DNA of 64,000 bases. Source: Sphingomonas yunnanensis. Its GTDB lineage: Bacteria; Pseudomonadota; Alphaproteobacteria; Sphingomonadales; Sphingomonadaceae. Position numbers and translations under genes: made by a program. The stretch lies in assembly GCF_019898765.1 (NCBI RefSeq), contig NZ_JAIOKB010000003.1:310001-374000 (forward strand), written 5' to 3'. Every line of letters begins with the position of its first letter. The first letter of the stretch is position 1. Shown here piece by piece: positions 27,188 to 36,104 of the stretch. The notes below the pieces were generated by a model. It was not told the DNA's origin. It saw only the letters and a list, made by a program, of their open reading frames with translations, and made no database searches.

Positions 27188-29001
27188 ACGCTCACCTCCT
27201 GCTGCGCGCGTCGCCGCCCGGCGGGCGGGCCGAAGCTGATGATCGTGTCGCCCGACTGCGGCACCGGCCGGCTGGCGTGCGAGAAGAAGCGCAGCGGCGC
27301 GCCCTTGCGCAGCAGCAGCAGCATGTCGGCCTCGTCGGCCATGTCGGCGCGCGCGGTCTCATAGTCGAACTTGTCGGTGATCCGCGTCTTGCGGAACGCC
27401 CAGCCGTCGTCGACGCGGCGGACGATCTCCTCGACCCCGTGCCCGCTGGTGAAGAGCGCGCGGCCGCGCAGCGAGGCGGGCAGCGCGCGGCGGTCGTCCT
27501 CGTGCGTGCCGGCGCCGAGCTGATACACGTTGTCGCGGCCGAGCTCGGGGGCGAATTCGTTGCACACCAGCGCATTATACGCCTCGTTGTCGGTCGTGGC
27601 GACGAGCACCTGGTAGCGCGACAAATCGAGTCGGTCCTCGGTCGCCTCGGCCAGGATCTCGCCGTGATAGGTGTCGATCCCGCCGCGCCGCGCCGGGGCG
27701 AGCCGCTGCCAGCTGGTGTCGCAGAGCGTCACCGGCACCTCGAGCTGGCGCAGCTGCGCCGCCAGCGCGTGGCTCCACGGCGTCGCGCCGACGATGAGCA
27801 GCCCGCGCTCGGTCGCGCCGGTCACCTTGAGCAACCGCGCCACCGCGCCGATCGAGAAGCCATGCGCGACGATCGTCGCCACCACCACCGCGAAGGAGAG
27901 CGTGACCAGGATCGAGCCGTCGTCATAGCCGAGATTGCCGAGCCGCAGCGCGAACAGCCCGGAGATCGCCACCGCGACGATGCCGCGCGGCGCGATCCAG
28001 GCGACCAGCAGCCGCTCGTTCCAGGGCACGCGCGTGAAGGCGAGGCTGAGCAGCACGGTCGCGGGGCGGACCAGGAACAGCAGCGCCAGCAGGAAGGCGG
28101 CGAAGCGCCACTCGAAGCGCTCCAGCACGCCCAGGTTGAGCGTCGCCGACAGCAGCACGAACACGCCCGAGATCAGCAGGACGGTGACATTCTCCTTGAA
28201 CGGGTGGATGTCGCGCAGCGAGTCGAGCCGCAGGTTGGCCAGCGCGACGCCCATCACCGTCACCGCGAGCAGCCCGGTCTCCTGCTGGACGAGGTTGGAC
28301 AGCACGAACGTGCCGATCACCGCCACCAGCAGCACCGGCGCCTTGAGATATTCGGGCACGTGCCCGCGCGGGAAGGCCCAGGCGACCGCGCGCGCCGCGC
28401 CATAGCCGATCAACCCCGACACCAGGCTGGCGGCGAGCAGCGACAGCAGCAGCTGCGGGATCGTCACGCCCTCGCCGGCGCGGCGAAGATACTCGTAGGT
28501 GACGACGCCGCACAGCGCGCCGATCGGGTCGTTGACGATCGCCTCCCACTTGAGGATCGCGCGCGGCCGCGCCGCGATATTGCTCTGCCGCAGCAGCGGG
28601 AGCACGACGGTCGGCCCGGTGACGACGAGGATGCCCGCGAACAGGATCGCGACCGGCCAGACCAGCCCGCCGATATAGTAACAGGCGAGCGCGCCGAGCA
28701 GCCAGCCGACCGGCACGCCCACCAGCAGCAGCCGCGTCACCGCGCCGTCGGTGCGGCGCAGCTCGCGGAAGTTGAGGCTGAGCCCGCCCTCGAACAGGAT
28801 GATCGCGACCGCGACCGAGACCAGCGGCTCGAGCAGGTCGCCGAAGGTGCGGTGCGGGTCGATCAGGCCGGTGACCGGCCCGGCGACCACGCCCGCGACG
28901 AGCATGAGCGCGATCGCGGGCCAGCCGGTGCGCCACGCCACCCATTGCGCGCCGATGCCCAGCGCGCCGATCAGCGCGATGACGAGTGCCTGCTGTTCCA
29001 T
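27184..29001 (-). CDS. Monovalent cation:proton antiporter (CPA1/CPA2-like) with TrkA-N domain
   Basis: A 605-residue protein. About 12 transmembrane helices of the Na+/H+ exchanger fold (about 1-375, including GPTVVLPLLRQSN and NDPIGALCGV) are followed by a cytosolic Rossmann-type TrkA-N domain (about 395-510; GLLIVGATPWSHALAAQL). Such fusions are usually NAD(H)-regulated K+ or Na+ efflux antiporters. ATG 29001 is chosen because it begins the first helix; the open frame runs to 29088. It is coupled to the OmpA lipoprotein by ATGA overlap and divergent from the RTX gene. Confidence 0.85.
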   Translation of the reverse strand: MEQQALVIALIGALGIGAQWVAWRTGWPAIALMLVAGVVAGPVTGLIDPHRTFGDLLEPLVSVAVAIILFEGGLSLNFRELRRTDGAVTRLLLVGVPVGWLLGALACYYIGGLVWPVAILFAGILVVTGPTVVLPLLRQSNIAARPRAILKWEAIVNDPIGALCGVVTYEYLRRAGEGVTIPQLLLSLLAASLVSGLIGYGAARAVAWAFPRGHVPEYLKAPVLLVAVIGTFVLSNLVQQETGLLAVTVMGVALANLRLDSLRDIHPFKENVTVLLISGVFVLLSATLNLGVLERFEWRFAAFLLALLFLVRPATVLLSLAFTRVPWNERLLVAWIAPRGIVAVAISGLFALRLGNLGYDDGSILVTLSFAVVVATIVAHGFSIGAVARLLKVTGATERGLLIVGATPWSHALAAQLRQLEVPVTLCDTSWQRLAPARRGGIDTYHGEILAEATEDRLDLSRYQVLVATTDNEAYNALVCNEFAPELGRDNVYQLGAGTHEDDRRALPASLRGRALFTSGHGVEEIVRRVDDGWAFRKTRITDKFDYETARADMADEADMLLLLRKGAPLRFFSHASRPVPQSGDTIISFGPPAGRRRAQQEVSV

Positions 29002-29212
29002 CCGCTGCGCATACGCGTGACGGCGCGGAAAGGAACCGTGCCGTCGCCCCGCCGTGGTGGCACGCCGCAGTGGGGCGTGCCGCGCCACCTCACCGCGGAC
29101 GCGCGCGCCCGGACCTGCCCCGATCCTGGATTTATCTCCGAACGGGATGCGTCCCCAAGTTGCGGCGAGTGCGCAGCTTTTCTACGCGGCATGCAGAATG
29201 GGGGAGAGAATC

Positions 29213-30805
29213 ATGGCTGAGATCATCGGGACGAGCGGGAACGATCAGCTGACGGGTACCGGCGGCGACGACGTGCTGGACGGCCGCGAGGGCGACGATT
29301 TCGTCGTCGACGAGCTCGGCGGTTCGGACACGCTGCGCGGGGGCGCGGGCAACGACGTCATCAAGCTGTTCCACACGGAGCGGCAGTTCGTCAGCGAGAC
29401 GATCAACATCGACGCCGGTGCGGGAGACGATCTCGTCTCCGTGACCACCCTCTCCACCGGCCCGGTGACCATCGACCTGGGGGACGGCAACGATACGCTC
29501 AACCTCATCGCCGTCTACGGGTCGGCCAGCATCACGCTGGGAAGCGGCCAGGATCATGTCGTTCTCGGGGCCGGGTACGGTGACTATACCGCCTTCCTGA
29601 CGACCGAGATCACGGACTTCGTCGCCGGGGACGGCGGCGACGTACTCGATCTGGGCGCGTATCTGAGGCGGCATGCGCCCGATTGGAACGGATCCGACCC
29701 GGTTGGTTCGGGCTATCTGCGCTTCGTTCAGTCGGGGGCAGACGTGCGCGTCGACGTCGATCGCGACGGCGCGAACGGGCACAACTCCGGCTTCAACGAG
29801 GTGCTTACCCTGCGCAACGTCGATGCCGCCACCTTGACCGCCCACAATTTCAACGGCTTCGAGCCCCACGGCTCGCCGATGGACGCGCGCAACGACTTCA
29901 ACGGCGACGGCCACTCCGACATCCTGTGGCGCAACGACAATGGTGCGCTGTCCGATTGGCTCGGCGGACAACTGGGCCGCTTCACCGCGAACGACGCCGC
30001 CGCCTTCACCCAGGTGCCGACCAGCTGGCAGGTGACCGGCACCGGCGACCTCAACGGCGACGGTCGCGACGACATCCTGTGGCGCAACAGCGACGGCACG
30101 CTGTCGAACTGGCTGGCGCGCGCCGACGGCGGCTTCACCGCCAACGACGCCAACGGCCTCGTTCAGGTCGGGACCGACTGGCAGGTGGTCGCCACCGGCG
30201 ACTTCGACGGTGACAAGCGTGACGACATCCTGTGGCGCCATGCCGACGGCACGATCTCCGACTGGCTCAGCACCGCCGCGGGCGGGTACAAGACCAATGA
30301 CGCGGCGGCGTTGACCAACGTGGCGACGAGCTGGACCGTGGCGGGCACCGGCGACTTCAACGGCGACGGTCGCGACGACATCCTGTGGCGAAATGCCGAC
30401 GGCGCGCTGTCGGACTGGCTCGGTCGCGCCGACGGTGGCTTCACCGCCAACGACGCGTCGGCGTTCAGCCGCGTCGGCACCGATTGGTCGGTGGCGGGCA
30501 CCGGTGACTTCGACGGCGATGGCCGGGACGACATCCTGTGGCGAAACGCCGATGGCAGCGTGTCCAACTGGCTGGGCCGCGCCGACGGCGGCTTCGACAA
30601 CAATGACTCTGCCGCCTTCGTCGCGCGCGTGTCGAACGCCTGGTCGGTGATCGAGACGGGCGACTATAATGGCGACGGCCGCGACGACATCCTGTGGCGC
30701 AACGATTCCGGCGTGGTGACGAATTGGTTCGGTATCGGCGGCGGGAGCTTCCTTGCCAACGATGCCGCCTTGGTACCGGTCAGCTCCGACTGGCATATCG
30801 CCTGA
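29213..30805 (+). CDS. Secreted RTX / VCBS-FG-GAP repeat protein
   Basis: A 530-residue acidic protein. The N-terminal 55 residues hold RTX nonapeptide-type calcium-binding turns (GTSGNDQLTGTGGDDVLDG, GGAGNDVIKLF) and a jelly-roll-like middle follows. Residues 228-529 are six tandem modules of 51-52 residues, each opening D-x-N/D-G-D-x-x-D-D-I-L-W-R, an FG-GAP/VCBS calcium-loop propeller blade. It has no Sec signal peptide, which fits type I secretion, but no T1SS genes are in the window. ATG 29213 has GGGGAGAG upstream. A surface adhesin or matrix protein is likely; no catalytic residues are visible. Confidence 0.75.
   Translation: MAEIIGTSGNDQLTGTGGDDVLDGREGDDFVVDELGGSDTLRGGAGNDVIKLFHTERQFVSETINIDAGAGDDLVSVTTLSTGPVTIDLGDGNDTLNLIAVYGSASITLGSGQDHVVLGAGYGDYTAFLTTEITDFVAGDGGDVLDLGAYLRRHAPDWNGSDPVGSGYLRFVQSGADVRVDVDRDGANGHNSGFNEVLTLRNVDAATLTAHNFNGFEPHGSPMDARNDFNGDGHSDILWRNDNGALSDWLGGQLGRFTANDAAAFTQVPTSWQVTGTGDLNGDGRDDILWRNSDGTLSNWLARADGGFTANDANGLVQVGTDWQVVATGDFDGDKRDDILWRHADGTISDWLSTAAGGYKTNDAAALTNVATSWTVAGTGDFNGDGRDDILWRNADGALSDWLGRADGGFTANDASAFSRVGTDWSVAGTGDFDGDGRDDILWRNADGSVSNWLGRADGGFDNNDSAAFVARVSNAWSVIETGDYNGDGRDDILWRNDSGVVTNWFGIGGGSFLANDAALVPVSSDWHIA
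29894..30802 (+). repeat. Six in-frame 153-bp coding repeats
   Basis: The units begin at 29894, 30047, 30200, 30353, 30506 and 30662. The first four are exactly 153 bp, the fifth has one extra codon and the sixth is shorter. Units 2, 4 and 5 are the most alike in DNA, indicating recent duplication or gene conversion. Confidence 0.9.
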
Positions 30806-31072
30806 GCCGGCCGGGCCCGGGGCCTGGATGACACGTGTCTCGGGCGGGATAGGCGAGCGATCGACAGAGTGGCGGAAGGGCGCGCGTGTCCGACAGCGCG
30901 CTGCGTCCCGACCGTCATCAGCTTTGGCACGCGCAGCGATCTCGATCCTTCAGACAGGTTCGGCGGAAACACGACGTCGCGCCCTCGTGGCTTGGGTGCT
31001 ACAGTGGGGACCCGTCGTCGGCCGCAGCGCTCCTCGCTGTGTGGCGCGATGATGCTGTAGTGCCTGTGCGGC
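30806..31072. other. 267-bp gap between convergent genes
   Basis: It lies between the ends of the RTX gene and the PhnD-like gene. Apart from a GC-rich stretch just after 30805 I see nothing identifiable. Confidence 0.4.
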
Positions 31073-31843
31073 TCAGTAGAGCGCGCGCAGCGCCACGTAG
31101 CGATGGACGCTCGCGGGCGCGACGTCGGCGAGGAACAGCGCCGCGCGCGCGCGCGCCAGCGCCGGGTCGCGCACGGCGGCGCGCAGCGCGTCGCGCAGCG
31201 CCGCTACCAGCTTGGCTGGCGTGGCGCGCGCGGTGACGAAGGGCAGCGCGGGGGAGGAGTGGGTCAGCGCGAGCTGGCGCAAGCCCGCCACCGCGTCGGG
31301 CTCGTCCCGCGCCAGCGCCGCATAGGTCACCGCGTCCACCGCGGCGACGTCGGCGCCGCCGTCGCGCACCGCGGCGGCGCTGGCGCGGTGTGAGCCGGTC
31401 TCTACCAATGCGCCGAAAAACTGGTCGAGCGGCTCGCCCGCCAGCGCGGCGCGGAACAGGTTGGCGCCGGTGTTCGAGCTCAGTGCGTTGACCGCGGCGC
31501 GCCGGCCGCGCAGCCCTGCGAGCGTCGTCGCCGTATCGTCGGCGCGCACCAGCACGCGGCTGGCATGTCGCCCCGGCGCGCAGTCGGGCACGGCGTAATG
31601 CGGCACCGCGACGACTCGCAGCGCGAGCGCGGGGTCGGTCACCAGCGGGTAGCCGCAGCACTGCGCCAGCAGCAGCCGCGGGTCGCGCCAGATCGCCTCG
31701 ACCGGGCGCGCGCGGTCGAGCGCCGCGGGCGCCGGCACGCCGCGCGCGGCGAGATGCGCCGCGATCCGCTGCCACAGCGCGTCATTGGCCCAGCACTGCG
31801 CCGGGTGGTCGTACATGCCGAGCGAGGCGACCGCGCCGCTCAC
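31073..31843 (-). CDS. PhnD-like phosphate/phosphonate-binding family protein without signal peptide
   Basis: A 256-residue protein with the two-lobed PhnD-type periplasmic-binding fold (MYDHPAQCWANDALW, GYPLVTDPALALRVVAVPHY, GLRGRRAAVNALSSNTGANL, GGADVAAVDAVTYAAL). Family members bind phosphonate, phosphite or similar anions for ABC importers. No signal peptide is present and no ABC genes are nearby. GTG 31843 overlaps the stop of the desaturase gene as GTGA. A cytoplasmic sensor role, or a start lost upstream, would explain the missing signal. Confidence 0.7.
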   Translation of the reverse strand: MSGAVASLGMYDHPAQCWANDALWQRIAAHLAARGVPAPAALDRARPVEAIWRDPRLLLAQCCGYPLVTDPALALRVVAVPHYAVPDCAPGRHASRVLVRADDTATTLAGLRGRRAAVNALSSNTGANLFRAALAGEPLDQFFGALVETGSHRASAAAVRDGGADVAAVDAVTYAALARDEPDAVAGLRQLALTHSSPALPFVTARATPAKLVAALRDALRAAVRDPALARARAALFLADVAPASVHRYVALRALY

Positions 31844-32748
31844 CGCCGCGCCGCGGCGGGATGGACCAGCCGGTCGTGCGCGCGCAGCGCGAAGCGGCGC
31901 ACGATCTCGCCGTAGCTGCGATGGATCTGCCCCGCCTGCGCCTCCAGCCGCGCGGCGTGACGGCGCTGATAGGCGGGGAGCCGGTACCAGGCGAGCTCGG
32001 GGCGGTCGTGGTGCGCGGTGTGGAGATGATTGTTGAGGTACAGAAGCCCGAGCACGCCGCCGCGCGCCACCGTCGCGGCGCGGCTCGGCCCGGGGAGGTC
32101 GGCGCGATGCTCGGCGAAGGAGCGCAGCAGCGTCAGCGCGAACCCAGGATAGACCATCAGCAGCACGTAGCGCGCGACGCCCAGCCCGGTCCACTCGAGC
32201 CATGCGACCAGCAGCGCGACCGCGGCGAGATGCGGCGCCCAGTCGCGCAGCACCGCGGCGGGTGCCCGGCGCACCCGCCGTGCCTCGTCGATCACGAGTG
32301 CGAGCACGGCGAGCGGCGGTCCCAGCACCAGCCGTCCGAGCAGCGTCGCCTGCGCCGCGGCGAGCGCGCGGGGCAGGCCTGTTCCGGCGACGTAGCGCGA
32401 CTCGGGATCGTGGCGCGGGTCGGTGATGTGCGGGCTGCGGTGATGCGCGCGGTGGCTGTCGCGGTACACGCCGTACGGCAGCCACAGCGCCAGCGGCACC
32501 GCACCGATCGCGGCATTGACCGCGGCCCAGCGCGTCGGATGGCCATGGATCGTCTCGTGCTGGAGCGAGCCGTGCCATGCCACGAGCCACCCGCCCGCCA
32601 CCATCAGAACGGGCCAGGGCAGCAGCGCGTGCCAGCGGGTCAGCGCGAGCCAGCCGACGTAGATCAGCGCAGCCAGCGCGACCGTCGGCCACTCGACCGC
32701 GCCGCGCGCCCACCCGCGACCTTCCCTATCTGCCTGCTCGTCCGACAT
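31840..32748 (-). CDS. Membrane fatty-acid desaturase
   Basis: A 302-residue membrane protein with the three histidine boxes of the desaturase/hydroxylase superfamily: HGSLQHETIHGH, HRAHH and HLHTAHHD, set between hydrophobic pairs. These bind a di-iron centre that inserts double bonds or hydroxyls in lipid chains. ATG 32748 is chosen because GGAGG lies 5 nt upstream. It is translationally coupled to a PhnD-like gene; the pairing is unusual and the substrate is unknown. Confidence 0.85.
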   Translation of the reverse strand: MSDEQADREGRGWARGAVEWPTVALAALIYVGWLALTRWHALLPWPVLMVAGGWLVAWHGSLQHETIHGHPTRWAAVNAAIGAVPLALWLPYGVYRDSHRAHHRSPHITDPRHDPESRYVAGTGLPRALAAAQATLLGRLVLGPPLAVLALVIDEARRVRRAPAAVLRDWAPHLAAVALLVAWLEWTGLGVARYVLLMVYPGFALTLLRSFAEHRADLPGPSRAATVARGGVLGLLYLNNHLHTAHHDRPELAWYRLPAYQRRHAARLEAQAGQIHRSYGEIVRRFALRAHDRLVHPAAARR

Positions 32749-32824
32749 CGCCACCTCCGGTCGCGATCATCCACCAGGACGGTAGGAGTTGGAACGACTA
32801 TTTCTGATAAGGCGGATAGAAGCG

Positions 32825-33214
32825 CTATTCGGTGTGCGATCGGTCATAAGCGAGCGCGGCGTCGGCGAAGGCCCTCTCGTGCGCGAGCGCCCAGTCGCAG
32901 AGCGCTTCGAAGGGCGCGCGCAGCGAGTGGCCCAGCGGGGTGATCGCATAGACGACACCGATCGGCGCGGTGGGGATCACGGTGCGCGTGATCAGGCCGT
33001 GGCGCTCGAGCCGCTTGAGCGCGTCGGCGAGCGACTTGTGCGTGATGCCGTCGAGCCGCCGCTTGATCTCGTTGAAGCGGGCCGGCTCGGGGCACAGCAC
33101 CGTCAGGATCATGATGGTCCACTTGTCCGCGATCTTGTCGAGCACCGGGCGGATGCGCGGCACGTCCATCATCGCCTGGCACGACAGCGCCGCCGGCTCG
33201 GTATCACGCGCCAT
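32825..33214 (-). CDS. HxlR-family winged-helix regulator
   Basis: A 129-residue regulator with the HxlR core: a cysteine near the N-terminus (C12), VLDKIADKWTIMIL, RFNEIKRRLDGITHKSLADAL, RLERHGLITR and YAITPLGHSL. HxlR proteins are small dimeric repressors that often sense reactive electrophiles through the conserved cysteine. ATG 33214 has GGGAGG upstream. It is divergent from the SDR gene and shares an 82-bp promoter region containing repeated ATATCTAC half-sites. Confidence 0.9.
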   Translation of the reverse strand: MARDTEPAALSCQAMMDVPRIRPVLDKIADKWTIMILTVLCPEPARFNEIKRRLDGITHKSLADALKRLERHGLITRTVIPTAPIGVVYAITPLGHSLRAPFEALCDWALAHERAFADAALAYDRSHTE

Positions 33215-33265
33215 ATCTACTAACCTCCCGGTGCGTTCTTGATAGCAGATATGCGACGTATATCT
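33213..33265. promoter_or_regulatory. Candidate HxlR operator: AGATAT-N7-ATATCT plus a half-site
   Basis: A perfect inverted repeat (33247-33252 and 33260-33265) lies between the divergent HxlR and SDR genes. A further ATATCTAC half-site at 33213-33220 covers the HxlR start codon region. The right arm extends to ATATCTAC and the left to GCAGATAT, with one mismatch. The placement suits autoregulation plus control of the SDR. Confidence 0.6.
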
Positions 33266-33296
33266 ACCCACCCTTCGTGACGAGGAAGGACGGACG

Positions 33297-34028
33297 ATGA
33301 CGCGGATGGCAGGCAGGATCGCGCTGGTGGTCGGCGGCGCACGGGGGATCGGTCTCGCGACCGCGCGCGCGCTGGCGGAGGAGGGCGCGACGGTGGTGCT
33401 CACCGGGCGACAGGAGCAGGAAGTCGCCGCGGCGGCCGGGGGCGCCGGCGCGGCCACGCAGGGGATCGTCGCCGACGCGGCGTCGCCGGCCGATCTCGCG
33501 CGCGTCGTCGGCGAGGTGGTGCAGCGGCACGGGCGTATCGACGCTTTGGTGCTCAATGCCGGCCTGTCCGAGCCGGCGACGCTGGCAGAGGAGACGGAAG
33601 AGCATGTCGACCGACATTTCAGGGTCAACGTGCGTGGAGCGCTGTTCGGTCTGCAGGCGGCGCTGCCCGTGCTGAGCGACGGCGCCGCGGTAGTGCTGGT
33701 CGGATCGATCGCCGCGACGATGGGCGTGACACCGTATAGCACCTATGCCGCGACCAAGGCGGCGCTGCGCTCCTACGCGCGCAGCTGGGCGGCCGAACTC
33801 GCGCCGCGCGGCATCCGCGTCAACGTCGTCGCGCCGGGCCCGACCGACACCGACATGATGGCGGTCGTGCCGGAGGACGTGCGGCGCACGCTGATCGCGC
33901 CGATCCCGCTCGGGCGCATGGCGCGGGCCGACGAGGTCGCCGCCGCGGCGCTGTTCCTGCTGAGCGACGCCGCCAGCTTCGTCACCGGCGCCGAGCTGTG
34001 CGTCGACGGCGGCATGCGGCAGGTCTGA
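33297..34028 (+). CDS. Short-chain dehydrogenase/reductase
   Basis: A 243-residue classical SDR. GGARGIG lies near 14-20 (coenzyme turn), LNAG near 84, the catalytic serine in VGSIAA, and YAATK (Y150, K154); it ends FVTGAELCVDGGM. It reduces or oxidises a small carbonyl/alcohol substrate with NAD(P). It is divergent from and presumably repressed by the HxlR regulator, an arrangement typical of detoxification oxidoreductases. Confidence 0.9.
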   Translation: MTRMAGRIALVVGGARGIGLATARALAEEGATVVLTGRQEQEVAAAAGGAGAATQGIVADAASPADLARVVGEVVQRHGRIDALVLNAGLSEPATLAEETEEHVDRHFRVNVRGALFGLQAALPVLSDGAAVVLVGSIAATMGVTPYSTYAATKAALRSYARSWAAELAPRGIRVNVVAPGPTDTDMMAVVPEDVRRTLIAPIPLGRMARADEVAAAALFLLSDAASFVTGAELCVDGGMRQV

Positions 34029-34046
34029 TCGCTCGGGCGGGGGCCT

Positions 34047-34081
34047 GCGCCGCCGCGTGCACGAGGGTCACGCGGCGGCGC
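34047..34081. terminator. Bidirectional hairpin terminator
   Basis: A perfect 13-bp stem (34047-34059 with 34069-34081) has a 9-nt loop. It lies between the ends of the convergent SDR and outer-membrane genes. There is no T-run, but the position and stability favour a terminator. Confidence 0.65.
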
Positions 34082-34092
34082 AGCGGCCGCCG

Positions 34093-34938
34093 TCAGAAGC
34101 GAAACGCGGCGGTGGCGCGCAGCGAGTGCCAGCGGAACTTGTCGTCGCTGCGGATGAAGTCGGTGCCCGACGCGTTGCCGCCGTTGTTGGCGTTGGTGAA
34201 GGGCGTGCCGGCCGCACCGGTGGCGCGGACGACATAGTCGTTGTCGGTGTACTGGTGGTAGAGATATTCCAGGCCGATCGAGAAATGCCGGCCGAGCCGC
34301 TGCTCGACGCCGCCACCCCCCTGCAAGCCGAACTGGTTGCGCTTGCCGCTGCCCTCGAACGTGTTGGTGGTGTTGGTCGAGCCGAAAGCGCGGTCGATCC
34401 GCGCATAGCCCGGCCCGGCGGTGCCGTAGAACAGGGTGGTGTCGTTGGGCGTGTAGCCGGCGCGCGCGCGCACGCCGGCTTCCCAGTCGACGCCGCGGTT
34501 GAAGACGTAGCTCGCCGGCGTGCCCGAGAAAGCGCTCACACCGTCGGTGATGTTGGTGGTGCCGAACTCGCCGACTAGGCCGACGACGATGCGGCCGCGC
34601 TGCGCGTCGACGCCGATACGCCCGTAATAGGCCCAGTCGTCCTTGTCCTTGGTGCAGCGGCCGCCGTTGGCGGGGCTCAGCTGGTTGCTCGCCTGGCCGC
34701 CGCAGAAACCCGGGCTGAAGGCGTCGGCGCCCGAGCCGGTGCGCACCACGTCGCCATATTCCCCGTCGAGGTTGCGGTCGAACAGCACGCGCGAGTTGGC
34801 GCCGTCGTTGGGCTGCACGTCATAGCCGCCGGCCGCGCCGACGTAGATGCCGCTGAAGCCGCCGTCGCTCTCCTGCGCGGTCGCGGGCAGCGCGTAGGCG
34901 GCGAGCAGCGCCGCCGCGGTCAATCCGATCACCTTCAT
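34093..34938 (-). CDS. Outer-membrane beta-barrel protein (porin family)
   Basis: A 281-residue protein with a signal peptide ending ATAQ. An 8-to-10-strand barrel pattern follows (GIYVGAAGGYDV, YYGRIGVDAQRGRIVVGLVGEFG, SIGLEYLYHQY) and it ends RATAAFRF. The central loop holds a cysteine pair (CGGQ...GGRC) absent from most relatives. It is similar in plan to the barrel at 3899-4582 but not a close copy. It lies 100 bp downstream of the ferritin-like genes on the same strand. Confidence 0.75.
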   Translation of the reverse strand: MKVIGLTAAALLAAYALPATAQESDGGFSGIYVGAAGGYDVQPNDGANSRVLFDRNLDGEYGDVVRTGSGADAFSPGFCGGQASNQLSPANGGRCTKDKDDWAYYGRIGVDAQRGRIVVGLVGEFGTTNITDGVSAFSGTPASYVFNRGVDWEAGVRARAGYTPNDTTLFYGTAGPGYARIDRAFGSTNTTNTFEGSGKRNQFGLQGGGGVEQRLGRHFSIGLEYLYHQYTDNDYVVRATGAAGTPFTNANNGGNASGTDFIRSDDKFRWHSLRATAAFRF

Positions 34939-35038
34939 ATCTCACTCCCTCGTGAATCATCGGGGAGGAGGCGGTGGCCTCCTCCCCTGTCGTCATCATC
35001 CGTGTCGCGGGGCGCACCGGCGGCGCCCCTGCCGGCCA

Positions 35039-36049
35039 TCAGGGCAGGCCGACGCGGAGCGTCGCGTTGGGGTTGTTCGTTCCATTAGGGAAGAATCCGC
35101 CCCCGTTCTGATTGGCGCCGGTGGCGTTGAGGTAGACGATGTTGTGCACCTGGCGGCTGTTGCGGCTGTAGACGATCGCGTCCGAATCGGCGGGGACGAG
35201 GTTGGCCGCCCCGTTGGCGCCGGTCAGGCCCTGGTCGGTGTCGCCGCCCTGGTCGAGCGCGTCGCGCGCGTCCGAGATCTTGCTCGCCGCGGTGACCAGC
35301 GCGGGGGTAGCGATGCCCTTGGCGTAGAGCACGGTGCGGACGAGCCCGGCGTGATAGGCCTCGGCAGCGAGGATGCCGGCGGCCGCCTCGAGGAAGACCT
35401 TGCTCGACAGCAGCGGCGCCGCGCCCTTGTAGGCGGTGACCCCGACATCCTCGAACAGATAGGCGCCGAGGAGGAAGTTCTCGGGCGAGGCGTAAGGGTT
35501 GAACGTGTCGCTCGAGCCGATCACGCCGGCCGCACGCGCCGCCGCGGTGAAGGCGCCGTTGGCGTCACCCGAGATGTTGATGTTGGGCATGGCGATGGCG
35601 GCGGAGCCGAGCGCGGCGCGCAGGAAGGCGACGTGCGCGGCCTCGTCCGCGGCGATCTCGCGGGCATAGGCGCCGACCAGCGCGTCACCCGAGAAGTCGA
35701 CCTTGGCGCCGCCGGTGACGGTGCCACCCGCGGTGCCGCTGCCGCTCGCGGTCAGGCTGGACGCCAGTCCGCTGCCGTTGACGGCGAACAGATAATATTG
35801 CGCCTCGAGATATTCGAGGTTGAGTGCCAGGTTGAGGATGTCGCTGTCCGTCACCGCGGCGGCCGTCGGCGTCGGCGTCGGAGTGGGCATGGGCGCGTCC
35901 GACCCCTCGGAGTCGAAGCAGCCGGACAGCAGGCTGACGCCGCCGAGCGCGAGCGTGCCGCCGCCTGCCACCTTGAGGAAGCGGCGCCGCGCAGTGCGGC
36001 GCGTGTCCGCGGCGGCGAGCAGGTCGAGGGCTTTGCGATGATCGATCAT
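35039..36049 (-). CDS. Ferritin-like (Ferritin_2) Tat lipoprotein
   Basis: A 336-residue protein. The twin-arginine signal TARRRFLKVAGGG runs into a lipobox-like LLSGC. A Thr-Pro linker follows, then a four-helix ferritin-like domain with [34 protein letters not shown] and AAEAYHAGLVRTVLY, which supply Glu/His metal ligands. The domain is the dessication-related Ferritin_2 type. The enzymatic role is undefined; folding before Tat export fits a metal cofactor loaded in the cytoplasm. It has a close tandem paralogue 55 bp upstream. Confidence 0.8.
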   Translation of the reverse strand: MIDHRKALDLLAAADTRRTARRRFLKVAGGGTLALGGVSLLSGCFDSEGSDAPMPTPTPTPTAAAVTDSDILNLALNLEYLEAQYYLFAVNGSGLASSLTASGSGTAGGTVTGGAKVDFSGDALVGAYAREIAADEAAHVAFLRAALGSAAIAMPNINISGDANGAFTAAARAAGVIGSSDTFNPYASPENFLLGAYLFEDVGVTAYKGAAPLLSSKVFLEAAAGILAAEAYHAGLVRTVLYAKGIATPALVTAASKISDARDALDQGGDTDQGLTGANGAANLVPADSDAIVYSRNSRQVHNIVYLNATGANQNGGGFFPNGTNNPNATLRVGLP

Positions 36050-36104
36050 GTGCGTGGTTCCTGTGACGAAGTGGGGACGGGGAGGCAGGGGAGCCGCCGC
36101 ACGC

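Noticed and set aside
29894..30802. Possible CRISPR-like or satellite repeat
   Set aside because: The 153-bp units are contiguous, in frame and encode calcium-loop modules; there are no spacers.
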